Of a stretch of DNA of 64,000 bases, positions 9,726 to 21,606 are shown in pieces (the first letter of the stretch is position 1; each line of letters begins with the position of its first letter). The position numbers and the translations under genes are program-made. Under the pieces are notes generated by a model. It saw only the letters and a program-made list of their open reading frames with translations, was not told where the DNA came from and made no database searches. Origin of the DNA: Auanema rhodensis (Eukaryota > Nematoda > Chromadorea > Rhabditida > Rhabditidae); NCBI GenBank assembly GCA_964057225.1, contig OZ059899.1, positions 8,556,001-8,620,000 on the forward strand. Reading direction: 5' to 3'.

Positions 9726-12445
9726 TTATGAGGTTTCTTCTATTTCTTTGTATAGTTTAGTTAGTTTTTTAAAAACAATAAGTAATAATGCTTATTTAAG
9801 CTACTTCAAATTTTAAAAGTGATTATGAAAACTTTTAAAAACCTTTATTTTTCTCAAGTTGCTCTAGAATGCTTTAGAGATAGGGGGAAATCCATCTTGG
9901 AAATGGCGTTCATTTGTTATGCATATTCTCAAGGGTCTAGCTATAGATTCTTCGCACATGTTACTTTCTTAAAAGATCTAAACAATTCTGGATCGTTTAG
10001 CTAGTTTCTTACTTCACAGAATGAAATAGTACTTCCTTAATGCATTCATTCCTTTGCGTGCAGCATGTATTCATTTTGTCCTCTCCCTCAGTCTCAATCC
10101 GTTCTCTTTATCCTCTTACTCAACCACATTATGTTCAATTCTCTGGTTTTGAACATGTTGTCCTTTTTACTGAAGTTGGTTTAATCATTTATGGACTGTC
10201 TATAAGTCTTCGTCATTATGTTTGCAATGATTTAGCTTCATTTTCATTTACCAGCCCAGTCAGTTTTGCTCAATTTCGCGGAGAAAAAGAAATAACATAT
10301 GAAAACATGGTCAAAGATTGACCAAATTCATGTTTTATTATAATCTGAATGCTTGGTCTGAACTTGAAGTTCTTTTAACGCGAATGGCACTGTTCTAACT
10401 CCGATTTGCTCTTTTAGTGCGTATGTAAGCCGGGTGATAAGCTCATTTCTATTTGTGGACTGGAGCCCCTGCGTTTATTTTGTGTATTTATCGGATCAGC
10501 TCATTCCTGTACCATGTCGCTAATTCTCTCTTTGCTGCTTACCCGACTGTTGCTGTTGTCCACTTTGCGTCTCTGAATTCTGGTCTTGAGCATGACTCCG
10601 CCAGTGTGGTCATCTTGCCTAATAGTCTTCCATGTGCGGTTTCTTTTCTTCTCCACTGCTATTACCTAACCTCATTATGCTGTAAGAAAAGTCTTTTTCA
10701 TAAGTACTATGTTCTCCTATGAAGACTCTTATTCGTTTATCTACAATAGATCTATCCATATACATGCTTATTATATATCTGACTTGTCTTCTAATAGTCT
10801 TCTGTTTTCGGATTCTGGTCATTATATGTGAAGATGTGATAATATCTTGCTGACCTCCTTCTAGATCTCTTCTTGCATATGACGACTCCCTAAATATAAG
10901 TGAAACCTATGTACATCAATCTCAGGCTTACCTCTTAAGTCGACTTTTATCAAGAACCAACTCTATATTTTAGAAGAGTCTTGGATTTCGTGATCATCTA
11001 AACATATTTTATTCCTCTAGGAGGATCGCATCCGGTTCAATCTAGTCTATCTACGTGTTCATTGTTTGCCTACTATACTACATTGCTTTTATACCGGAGT
11101 TCTTTTGTTTTCCGTTCAGCTAAAACATCAAAACGCGTGAATGTTCTTCGCCGTCTGCTTTGTTTTGAGTTCTTACAAGTCTTTTACTAAAAGAAATCAA
11201 TTTCAATTGAATATTTGTGATTTATACACACATGCACCTCTAGTTTGCTGTTGCTTTCCCAGTTTTGAACTTTGTAACCAAACGCTGCCTGCAATGGGCC
11301 AACAAGCATTGTTTTTAATTTCGTGGTTGTTAAATTTTGCGAAATCTGGTTATTCTTTTTTCCTTAGATAGTATTTGTTTTTCTTGGTTAGAGCTACCTG
11401 TTATATGGGTAGGCAATAGTCTGCCTTAGCAAACATTCTCCAATTACCCTAATTGTCCTCCCCAACCAAGAAAGTCCTTCTTATTCCCTGTCATCCTCTG
11501 TCTATTGATTCATTTGCTAGATGACTTTTGATCAATCTTAGCTAAAATCCGTGAGCTCTATTCAATCGATCCGTATTTTTTAATAGAACAAATTATTAAC
11601 TTGAGTTTTCTTATATATATATATATATATTTTACTTAAAATTGTTTTTTTAATTTTTTTTGAACCAGCTGCTGTTCTTAGTCAAAATTCTTTTACATCT
11701 GGCGGCTTGTCCAAAATTCTGTTTGACATCTGTTGGTCGATAGTATCTAACTAGGCTATTGTAGTTACCAATCTTCCGCTACTAGGAGCGAAGGTCTTCC
11801 AATATATTAAAAGATTTTTTAAAGCAAGTCTGTAATATTTCAATCATTCAAAACATTTTTTTTATCATGCTGTTAGTTGGATTCTAAAATAGGCCGTTTT
11901 GGCAAAATAAACACGAGGATCGAAAAGTTGGCTGGTTCTAGACTTCTTTATTGATTTTATGGAGGCTTAATTCGTTGATATATTGCTTAATCATTTGTCC
12001 ATATAAATTGAAATTGTCTTGAATCAGAAATGATGTTACCAGTTTATTTTCTTTGACATTTTTGTTTTCTTATGATTTGTATCAGCTATGAAGTTTTGAC
12101 TCAACTTCATCATTCTTTTCTCGTGGTTGAATCAACCCTTTTATGTACAATAAGTGTGTGAATGTGATCATTTGTACAATGTGGTTAGCAAGTGCCTTCG
12201 ACCGAACCTTATTGATTATGTTATAATATGTTACTTTCGTTTTTATACTTTGCAATATTCTGCTAGTTTACTTCTTCATAAAATTAGTATCCAACTTTAG
12301 ATCGAACGAAAGGGTGGTGTTTTCCGGTTCCAGCTCTTCCTTAGGTTTTCCAAGGAGCGTAGCCTCATTTTCTGGAGTTAGGAACAGTACCGTTCTTTAA
12401 TCAGTCGAGGAACATAGAGCCGGTTCAATTATCCCACGGACAAGC
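9726..12445 (+). other. Intergenic stretch, 2.7 kb, no gene seen
   Basis: No translated frame on either strand shows coding character or splicing continuity; the longest frames (up to about 93 codons) are Phe/Ser/Leu-rich, as expected from pyrimidine-rich DNA. It is less AT-rich than much of the window. A pure (TA)n tract lies at 11612-11631. It probably includes upstream control sequence or untranslated exons for the gene starting at 12446. Confidence 0.4.
11612..11631. repeat. (TA)n microsatellite
   Basis: Twenty uninterrupted bases of alternating T and A. Similar tracts occur at 24197-24211, 29326-29342, 43013-43031 and 51711-51727, all outside or at the edges of coding sequence. Confidence 0.9.
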
Positions 12446-15400
12446 ATGGAGGAACCACTCTCTTTTGTACGCGATAACCCTTTTGTGAAAGTGAGTTTCT
12501 CTTCGTCTTCGTTCTCTATGTAGAAATCAATTTTATTTTATCAATCAATAAAGAATACAACATTGACACTAATTTATTTATTTTTTTCAATCCTCATCCG
12601 TAATTTCAGAATGATGGTTGTCGACGATTGCTTCGCCGAAATCCTGTATTAGGCAAGGATAGAACTCAAGGTATGACTATAATAAAAGTCGTTACTATTT
12701 CTAGTTAACTTGGAAATTTTCTTATCACTCCCTTTGATATGAGTTGATTGTATGCTAGGTCTCATCAAAACCACATTATAGACGGCATTAGTGTCATCTG
12801 TTATGAAACTTTTTTGTTGCTTTCCAACTTTTCTGCATTTTCATATTACATAGTACTATTTTTGAACTTTTCATCACTTTTTTTCAAATTAAAAAAAGTT
12901 TATATTCAAAAATGAGTCCACGTCGGAATTACTATACTGACATCTTTTCTTCATGTAAAATATGCGTGTCTGTTTATATACTGTTTTGTCTTCTCAAATA
13001 CATCTTCAACAGATATTTAACAAAATTTCTATATTTACTACTTTTCCACAAACTTTTTCATTAGCCTTAAAATAAAACTTGGGTTTTCACGTGAATTTAA
13101 AAGCCATTACTTACTTAGAGTTCTTTTATATTTTGCGCATCTCAGGCATGGTCATATTTTCAAATCAGCCGCGAAATCATCGTATCATTGAAGAGTATTT
13201 ACTTGCTAAATAGCATGTATATTTCTAGAACTTAGTCTTTCATCATAAAGAATGAGTAATCGTCGTATAACTTACTCATTTTGTTAACCGAAATAATTCT
13301 TTGCTTTTATGCTCTATTAATTTTTAAATCCTGCTCCCAACTAACGATGAAGTATGCCGTACAAACTGCAATCTTTATGAGTTATTTAAGTTTATACTTT
13401 GATAAGAACCAAGCATTGCGCTCTACCCCAATTCCTATGTAATGGGACTTATGAAGTTTTGCAGAGTCGTAATATATATTAACTTAATTAATCTTTTTTT
13501 TATTTATATAACTTCTAAATCTTTTTTTTACAAAGTATGCAATATGAATTGTTGAATATGAGACATTTACATTTTATGTTTAGAAGCGTCTTCATTCCCT
13601 GAACAATTGGGCTATACAATAAAAAAAGTCATGGTGGTGGATAAGGAAGCTGATGATCAACAAGACAACATTTCTACTGGATCTTCTTCAGGTATCTATT
13701 TCTTATCGTTTTTGTGTATTCGCTATCTCAAGTGTTGTAGTTTCTCTGATAGGCACTCCTAACTCAATTAATAGTAGGTAATAAGCTATGTTGGAGACGC
13801 GTTCATTATTTACTTTGCCGGATATTCTTTCATATATCTTTGACAGTAATAATTTTTGACGTATTGATTATTGACGTCTTTATTATTGACTTGATTATTG
13901 CTTCATAAGTATGCATCTCTTAATCTTATGCAGGCTATATGTTTTTGGTTCTTTGGGAAATTTGTTATAATATGCAAGCACGCTGCCGGATGAAGTCTAG
14001 TTGCAGCTCCCAGGTGTCAAATTGTCACGTTATTTGAACTATCCCATCCGGTCCACCAAAAAGCCTGTGCTATACGAACGATATCGTAGAACACATATCC
14101 TTCGCAGCTTGACAGACAACGGATACGTGCTGCTAAGCTGCTTCTCGTTCTCTGAAACTTTTAAGAATTGCATACAGCTCTATTCAGCTCAGATCCAATT
14201 ACATAATTTAGTATCTAAACGAATAATCTTTAATTCATGAAAGAGGCGTATTGTTGCTTTTTCCAAGATTTATATCTGTCGTACCTTTGTACGTTTTAGG
14301 AGATGCAATATCCGCATTTTTTTCTTATACGTTTATTGTTCTTATGTTTTTGCTAGCTACTCTTTCTGCAACATGCAATCTAGATGCGTAAAGTTTAGAT
14401 TCGCTTGCATATATCTCTTTTTCGGTGTGTAGCTAATAACCGTTGTTGAACATAATGTTTGCCATCTTTTTGAATGGTCAGACGATCTTGAGCTCTATCA
14501 TGCTCCAGTATATTCTTCCGTTTTTCACTCATATTGCTCTCACTCTTTCTGCATATCTTCTGTTGTGAAGTGGCTGAGAAACTCTTGCCTTCAGTTGTCT
14601 TCCTTGTTCGGATCAATTACGCCTTTGATAACGCAAATTATCCCATTAACCGTCAGCTTGATGATTCTAGCTGCATATATCGTAGCGATTATTGCTGTTT
14701 TATGAATGCTTGCATTCTATATGATACAGTTTTGTTTATTTCACTTTGTTTCTTCTTTTTTTTTGTGTTTTACTTCTCATATTCAATTCATCTTAGATGG
14801 CAATGCCTCGCCGACATTCACTTGTTGGTTACCCAGAAGCTGCTCGTTTTCGGAAGAAATCTGAAGACATACCGATATATCAAAACTTGCCTGCTTCTTC
14901 ATCTTTGTTAGTTCCAAGTGATCGTATTTACCAAAATACGTCAGAAACCAAGATGCAAAGACGCTCAAGTCAAATACAAAGGACTGATAGTTCGCTAAAA
15001 AGGCGAATTGCTCGAACGCAATCAGAGAAGCGAGTTCCAGTACGGTTACCAACTGAGAATTCGCTTCGTCAAATAGATTATGATAAATTGGATGCTGTTT
15101 TACGCTTCATGGAAGCCTACAATATTGATCCATATGTAAGCAATCGTTATTCGACATATGCTCGTTATTCCACTCTTGAACGCGAACCCGGACACTTGAG
15201 ACGGATACGTTCGGAAAAAGATTTGGGTGGGACCGCGGTATATGACTATGCTCCAACTTCTAACCAAGTACAGTGGTATAGCTGTGAAAAAGTGCCTAAA
15301 GAGAAAAAGAAACGAAGGTCTCTATCTTTCTCATTCAGAAAGCCTGCTGATGGTTAGACCAAAAAAATTGACCTTTTATTCTCTGATTCATCTAATATTT

Positions 15401-18400
15401 ACAGATATTGAATATGGCCCAGGTATTGTTGAGAAGTTAAAAGCAAAGTTCCATCAGCTTTCTGGTATTGCCAGTCGCGAGGCAAAAGTATGCTTATAAT
15501 TTTTTTCCCAAATATTTGAATTTTTTCAGGTTTCACCACATGCGACAGGAAAAAGATGCCCTTCGATGGATGATATACTCTCAGCGGAGAGTCAGCCATT
15601 ACCTACGTAAGCATGAAAGTTTTGTGGAAAGAACTTGAACTTTTTTTAGTTGGGAAAATCAACCAGATGCTGGCAACACTCTTCATAAAACTCATTCCAA
15701 ATCAATGGGGGACGTTTTTGGCAAGGTTAAATATGAGTTATTTTATTGATATGAACTTTTCAGATGAGATGCCAGAGAAACGTAATTATCAAATTCACCG
15801 AGCAGCTAAAATCGGCGACGAAGATTACGATGATCCCACTGATGTATATTACAAACACGTTTTAATGACCAAATGTTATTTGTTTAGGTTCAGTCCATCA
15901 GTGTTTTACGACAAAAGTTTGAGCAGAATGTTCAGCGTAGGCCTTCCCAAAATAGACGGGATTCGAAGGTACCATGACAACATAAATATGTTCTGTTATG
16001 TATTATCTTTTTCAGTTCTATCTCACTAATAATGAGCGAGCACCAAGACCGAAATCTGTTGATTTCTCTGATCACGAGTTGGTTATCAAAAATATCCCCA
16101 CTAAATCTTTCACCGTACTTCAAAGTATAGAAAGTTGTTCGTGTCAAATTCCTGTATCATGTTGCCAACGTATGTTCCACTGCTAGAAATCTTCTATGAG
16201 CTTTCTTTTCAGAAACTGAATCAGTAGATTGCTATCGGGCTCGAGGACCAGCTTCCCCTGTTGTTCCGCTTCCAGTAGAAATTCCCTGCATAGCACCTGT
16301 AGCTTTTGATGACAGAAAACCACGTATCACAAGAAAGGAGCCTGTATCTCAACTTCGCGTACTTGAAGTATGCTTTTGATATAGATTTATAAATTTTTGT
16401 ATAAGTTTAGGTCTTGAATCAACCTCAGGTTGATGATGAAGTGCCGGAATTTGTAAAAATCGGCAGAAGATTGAAGCGTAGTCCGCTCCATTTAGATGAT
16501 ATGCCTGAAAAAATTGAATTGAAAAAAGAAATAGCAGAAGACGTCTCTTTCATTTCACCACGTCCTGATAGCAGTATTGACCATGCAGTTGTATATAGAA
16601 GTTATGATCCATCAGACCGCGTATCAACGTGGCAGAGAGAGGAATCTTCTCGACAACAGGAACCTCGGAAATGTTTGTTTTTTGAAATAAAGCCCGTAAA
16701 AAATTGAGTTTTAGATATTGTTCGCGGAAAGCCCGATATTCCAGTTTTGACTAACAACACTAAAATTATTAGGGAGACAGAAAATTCTCGCGCTTTTGAA
16801 ATTTACTCCCCTCCTGACCCTGATCCAGGAAGATTTAGGTATATAATAAGTGTTTATTAAATTAACAGCTTTGTCCTTAGTTTTAATGAGAGCCATGTTG
16901 TCATACCATCCACCAGTGATGTTCGTATAGTAGCTGATTCTAGTCCACCACCAGAAGAACCTAAACCTAGAGTACAATTATATTTTTATCTTTATCAAAG
17001 TACTTGTAATTGTTTCAGATGACAGTAGAGTCTCCATCATATAAAAAGCCTGTCTCTTCTGTTCCATCAGAAGGTATGTTTTCTAACGCTAAATTATAAA
17101 TGAAAATTAACTATACTCGATTTGCTGATGAAAATTCAGATTCAATGAACATGAATTTTTAGATAAATGTTCATGATTTTGTTCCGGTTTCATATGATTT
17201 TTCAAAAAAAAAAAAAAAAAACAAATATGACAGTACTAGACGAATTTTATTTCTTTAGACTCCAGTGATAACAGAGCAACTGTTCAAGAGATGTTGAATA
17301 GATTCCAAAAAAATAGAGATAATCGAATGATTGATTTTGGTGGTCATAATAGAGATGAATTTGAAGAGGAGAGATTTGAAACACGCGTATGTGTTCATCA
17401 TTTTTTTTCCGAAATTTTCATATTTTATAGAAGGCATTTGTGCCAGCTCTTGTGGGTGTACGATCTTGTGATGAATCAAGGGCAAACCTTACTTCTCCAA
17501 TTTCCTATGCAAGCCCATCTAATAAGTGTAATGTCATTTCCATCTCAGTCAGCCCCGACAATGACGACATCAGCTTATGCAGTACTTCGACAAGTAGCTC
17601 TTTAGTCCGCAGATCGTCAGGTTAGTTCAAATCATTTTCTACCTATTAAGTTTAACTGAAAACAACTTGATTCATGCTGAAAGCTGTTTTGGGTGAGGGG
17701 TTGTATATGTATAAATAGAACAATAGCTTCGAGAATGCGAGATGCGTGTTCATTCGATTTCATGTATATAAAAGAAAATGCTGATCCACCGGCGATGACC
17801 AGATCCCTCCATGTTCAAGGAGTTGAACAATAGAAGAAGCTACATGTTTTCATTGCGTCATATCCAAACAAATACGATGAAGCTCTTATGATGTCGTATC
17901 CGTTTCTTCTAATAGTGATGTATCGCAGATCTACAGGTCCTCGAACATAGACTTCTAAAGCCTCATTTCCTCCTTGAACAACTCTGTTTAAACAGAAGCT
18001 AGTGACCATGAATAGCTATTCCGACAACTTCTGTTTTGTCTTTAGCTCTGCTGGTTTTTGAACCGTTTAACAATCTCCCTAATATTTTTCTCTCATCATC
18101 ATAATCCGTAATTTTTTAAGAACCAAGTATTATACATATAGATGAGTCATATGATTTTATATGGATATTTCATGAACTTTTTTCAATACATTTTTTTCGA
18201 GTATAATTTCCGAGAACACGTCGTAAATGAAATGGTGCAATCAATGACCTGTTTTTGTCTTTGACTATTGCGCATGAGGTTTGAAGGACAACAGGATTCA
18301 TGATAGAGTTTAATTGACTTTTTTAATAACAAAAACATCTGCATGGCGGAAGAAATTCATTCTATGTAATATTTGTCGGAAAATATTTATGTTAAGGATA

Positions 18401-18773
18401 TTTGATTTCCTTAATGCACTCGAAAAACCAGCTCTCCTCTTTTACACTATTCCTTCTTAATTCAATAGTCGTTACCTGTTGCTTTTGTATGAAATTACTC
18501 TGTAATGATCTAGGCCAAAATTGAAAATTACTAGCTTACACAATAAATTATAATTCCTGATATCTGGCACTGCTAGAGATTATCCATCCAACTGCCCGCC
18601 AACACACCTGCCATCCAGGTTAATTGCTACGGATATATGTATATGTGTAGGCTATATGAATTTATTTTGTTATATTCATCCAGGTATTAGATCATTGTGC
18701 GGGAAATTTTCAATCCAATCGTGCTCGCGCCAAATATCTTCCTACCATTGATGCCTCATTTGGACTTACATAG
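12446..18773 (+). CDS. Large intron-rich gene for an unrecognised disordered, Ser/Pro/Arg-rich protein
   Basis: I do not recognise the family. Exon 1 (12446-12490) encodes MEEPLSFVRDNPFVK, exon 2 (12610-12670) NDGCRRLLRRNPVLGKDRTQ, exon 3 (13584-13691) an acidic segment. The long exon from 14797 starts MAMPRRHSLVGYPEAARFRK and is very basic (RRIARTQSEKRVPVRLPTE). Later exons are polar and Pro/Ser-rich, with a loosely repeated helix motif, hydrophobic-x-x-Leu-x-x-Lys/Arg-Phe: VEKLKAKFHQ, SVLRQKFEQN, EMLNRFQKN. The joins 15352/15405 and onward keep frame to about 17622. The 3' end is unsure: candidate exons at 18584-18654 and 18685 onward can be read to a stop at 18751 or, in another frame, at 18773. 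The join between 13691 and 14797 needs extra small exons (13754-13778 plus 14004-14016 would fit) or a separate start. Probably cytoskeletal or cortical; inference only. Confidence 0.55.
14788..14799 (+). promoter_or_regulatory. Acceptor abutting an in-frame ATG: possible trans-spliced internal start
   Basis: The sequence tcatcttag runs directly into ATGGCAATG, the first codons of the long basic exon. The preceding known exon (ending 13691) is in a phase that hits a stop if joined here directly. Either tiny exons lie between or transcripts start here with a spliced leader. Confidence 0.35.
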
Positions 18774-20094
18774 TAGGTCAACCCGTCCTCTTCTGAAAAT
18801 AATCGCTTTTCATCGATTTCACACCTTCGATTTAATTTTCCTTTATATGAGGTAAACTTCATACAATCTTTCTTGGTTCAACCTTCAGTGTCTTATGCCC
18901 TTCCTCTTTTTATTCTTTTCCCTTGTTCCTCGAGATTCACTGTCCTTCATTTTTCTCTCAGTCAAATTTTTTGGTTTCAAATCGCCTTTTTTCTCATTTT
19001 ACCTCAGTCAACTGTGTAGAGTAAAATGAATCCGCATTGAGGTATTCCCATTTGGTATCGCATAATACTCTACCAGGGACAAACGTTCCGTCCTCTAAGC
19101 CTTTCCCCGTACTGTGTCAAACTAAAAACTAGTTGCTATTAGCTAGTTTAACTACTCTATCATTTCTACTATTTTTTTCTTTTTTTTTGCCTTCAAGCGT
19201 ATTGGTGTAAAACCGTTCTCACAACATTTTGTTTTTAACAAAAATATTTGATTTACCTTTATCTTATTTAAGTTGGACAAAATGAAATAAGGTGCAACTG
19301 TTTGATATCTACCTCCACTGTTTACAAAAATGTCAACACGCACTTACTCTCTATCTATCTCTCTCATTCTCTCTTTTCATTTGGCCTTTTATTCGCTTCT
19401 TGCTTGCTACCAGTCATTCTACCTAAATGACTTTTGGGCTTTATTGACTATATATTGCTGTGCTCAAATTGATTACTTGCGTATACTATTATCTCACCTA
19501 TACAATTCCATATCACGTTGATATCATAAATTTCATTTTATTTCTCATATTAAACTGACTATTTATAAGCTTTTACTTAGTCTTTATCATCACTAGTACA
19601 AATTTCTATTTTGTCTTCTGGGCACTCATCTATTTGCTGACATATGTACTTTTCGTTCCGCATTGAATTTTTTATGTGCTCTAGCCAGCATGATTTCAGG
19701 TTTTAAGAAATTATTTTCAAGTGGATTAAAAAATGTCGTTAATTTATCCAAGGGAGCCAAGCCAGCGATTTCGCTGGCACTGGGCATCATCTGTTTTGCG
19801 TTCTTGTAAGCAAACCTTTTATAACATACGAATAGTTTCATGATAGTAATATGCTAAAGAGAGAACTGTATTGATATAAAAGAGAAATATTTGTGAATAA
19901 TGTTAAGATGCTTAAATATCATAGTAGTTTAGTCATTCAATCAATAACATGAGTTTATAATATAACAAATTAAACATACAGTTTATCTATCATATAAATG
20001 TATCACTTGATTCAGAAAAAATGGTAAATTATTGCTAGCAAACCCACCATAAAAATTATTTTAGTTATATATCTATGTATGTATCTAACTACTT
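18774..20094 (+). other. Weakly coding interval between two unrecognised gene parts
   Basis: Pyrimidine-rich sequence. The one stretch with coding flavour is 19690-19804, which reads as MISGFKKLFSSGLKNVVNLS followed by a hydrophobic end (LALGIICFAF) before a gtaagc donor. Its phase does not fit the next clear exon at 20102. It may be an alternative exon, a separate short gene or chance. The remainder shows nothing I can support. Confidence 0.3.
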
Positions 20095-21606
20095 ATGGTT
20101 TCAGATGAAGAAGAAAATATTATTTCACCTGTAACTGTGAATACTGTAACAAAAAAACCTGCTCCAACAGCTCCAGTAGAAGCTCCACCTGCCGTACCTT
20201 CAACACCTCCACCTTCAGTGCCTCATTATGCTACTTCACCAATTCTCAACACATCATCCATATATACTAGTGTAGAGGCTTCACCATTACCCTCTACCGA
20301 TAGGCCAAACTCACTGTCTTCTCAGGAAAATTTAATTAAAAATGGTTTGTGATGATTCTGCTCGTATTTTTTATTAGATTCAATTATTGCAGTTGCTAGG
20401 AAAAGCTTATCTTCCTTATATTTGGAAGAAAAATTCAAACACTTTTTGTCTGTTTCTAACGATAAGCCTTATGGCGACGATGCAACTGAGCTTAAATCTG
20501 TAAGTTTTTAATTTTTTCAATAATTAGTGTGCGTCTTAATAACCTTTTTCCACGATGTTAATAAGCTTTCTTGCTTTCATTTAGGGGCTTAAAGAACCGT
20601 CAGTAGACGAAGATGTTCTACTTAATAAAGTATCCACTACTTCTATCTCTTTACCCGAAGTTGAATCTCAGCTTGCTAACCTTTCGCAGGCATGTCAAAT
20701 TTACTAACTATTGTGCTTCAAATGAAATATTACTCAGATATTATCTAATTAAACTTGTTTAGGATTCTGAGGGAGGCTTTTCTTCTGATAGTGATAGTGA
20801 TGATCCACCACTTCATTCAAGAATATATAATTTATCATTCAACGAGGTTGGCTATCATGATTCTCTCTTCTTATTTTCAAAACTGGGCCGTAAATTCTAG
20901 TCGTTGAATTCTTATTTTGCTATTTTAGCCTCTCCGTGCTGGTGACGGAAATCCAGTTCGTCAGTCATTGCTATCCATAGTTATGGAAGAAGATGTCCCT
21001 TTCATTCTTGAGGCAATGAGTGAAAAGGTAAAACTTTGTTTCTCTCAAATAATGAATATAATTTTTATAATTTAGTATGATTTTGAGTTTGAGGACTTAG
21101 ATACAACACCATCTACATCATCTATCATTCATCCAGTTGAGAAGCGCCAACAACGACGAAAGGAGAGAAAAGTATGTTTTAACTATCAGGAATCCCCACA
21201 ACATATATTTTAAGGTCTCTGGCATTCGCTTTGAGCAGAAAACACCAATAGTTTATACTTATTTGGATGAAAATTCGGCAATCTCATCACGAGAATGGTT
21301 ATATGGTACTGAAATGAATTATTATGTAAGCCTGTTCATAAATGTTTATGAATACTAACATTTTATTGATAGGATTATCAACGACTTTTTGATCCTGAGT
21401 TTGAAGAGTATGAACGAAATGTTTTGGCAACATCATTACCAACTCCACCAGCTACAAGTAGTATAGATATTTTTGTTAAACACGTTGTACTTATTTAATA
21501 TTTAGGTTCGTCATTAGTGGAAAGTTTCTTAGAAGGCTGTATTGATGATTATTCCCTGAATGCCGATTTAAATCAGAATACCAACAAAGAGAATCCAACT
21601 ATGTAA
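20095..21606 (+). CDS. Unrecognised acidic, Pro/Ser-rich protein with a conserved-looking C-terminal block
   Basis: The clear coding exons run from the Asp-Glu-rich DEEENIISPVTVN through a Pro-rich linker (APVEAPPAVPSTPPPSVPHY) and helical segments (VARKSLSSLYLEEKFKHFLS; LPEVESQLANLSQ). An acidic Ser tract (GGFSSDSDSDDPPL), LLSIVMEEDVPFILEAMSEK and an Arg/Lys cluster follow. The more structured end reads TPIVYTYLDENSAISSREWL, then YDYQRLFDPEFEEYERN. The stop is at 21604-21606. Two starts are possible: ATG at 20095 (MVSDEEEN), or splicing at the ttttcag acceptor just before GATGAA. The latter phase fits the exon ending at 17622 in the gene upstream, so this may be the 3' half of that gene. Function unknown. 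Confidence 0.55.

Noticed and set aside
9819-11371. Several frames of 60-93 codons on both strands
   Set aside because: Phe/Ser/Leu-rich, no shared splice sites and no domain features; consistent with random frames in intergenic DNA.
14001-14240. Open frame of 79 codons
   Set aside because: Lies in an intronic interval, has no continuation with neighbouring exons and no recognisable motif.
14534-14911. Open frame of 125 codons overlapping the basic exon at 14797
   Set aside because: It reads the real exon in the wrong frame; the upstream part is a Phe-rich translation of pyrimidine-rich DNA.
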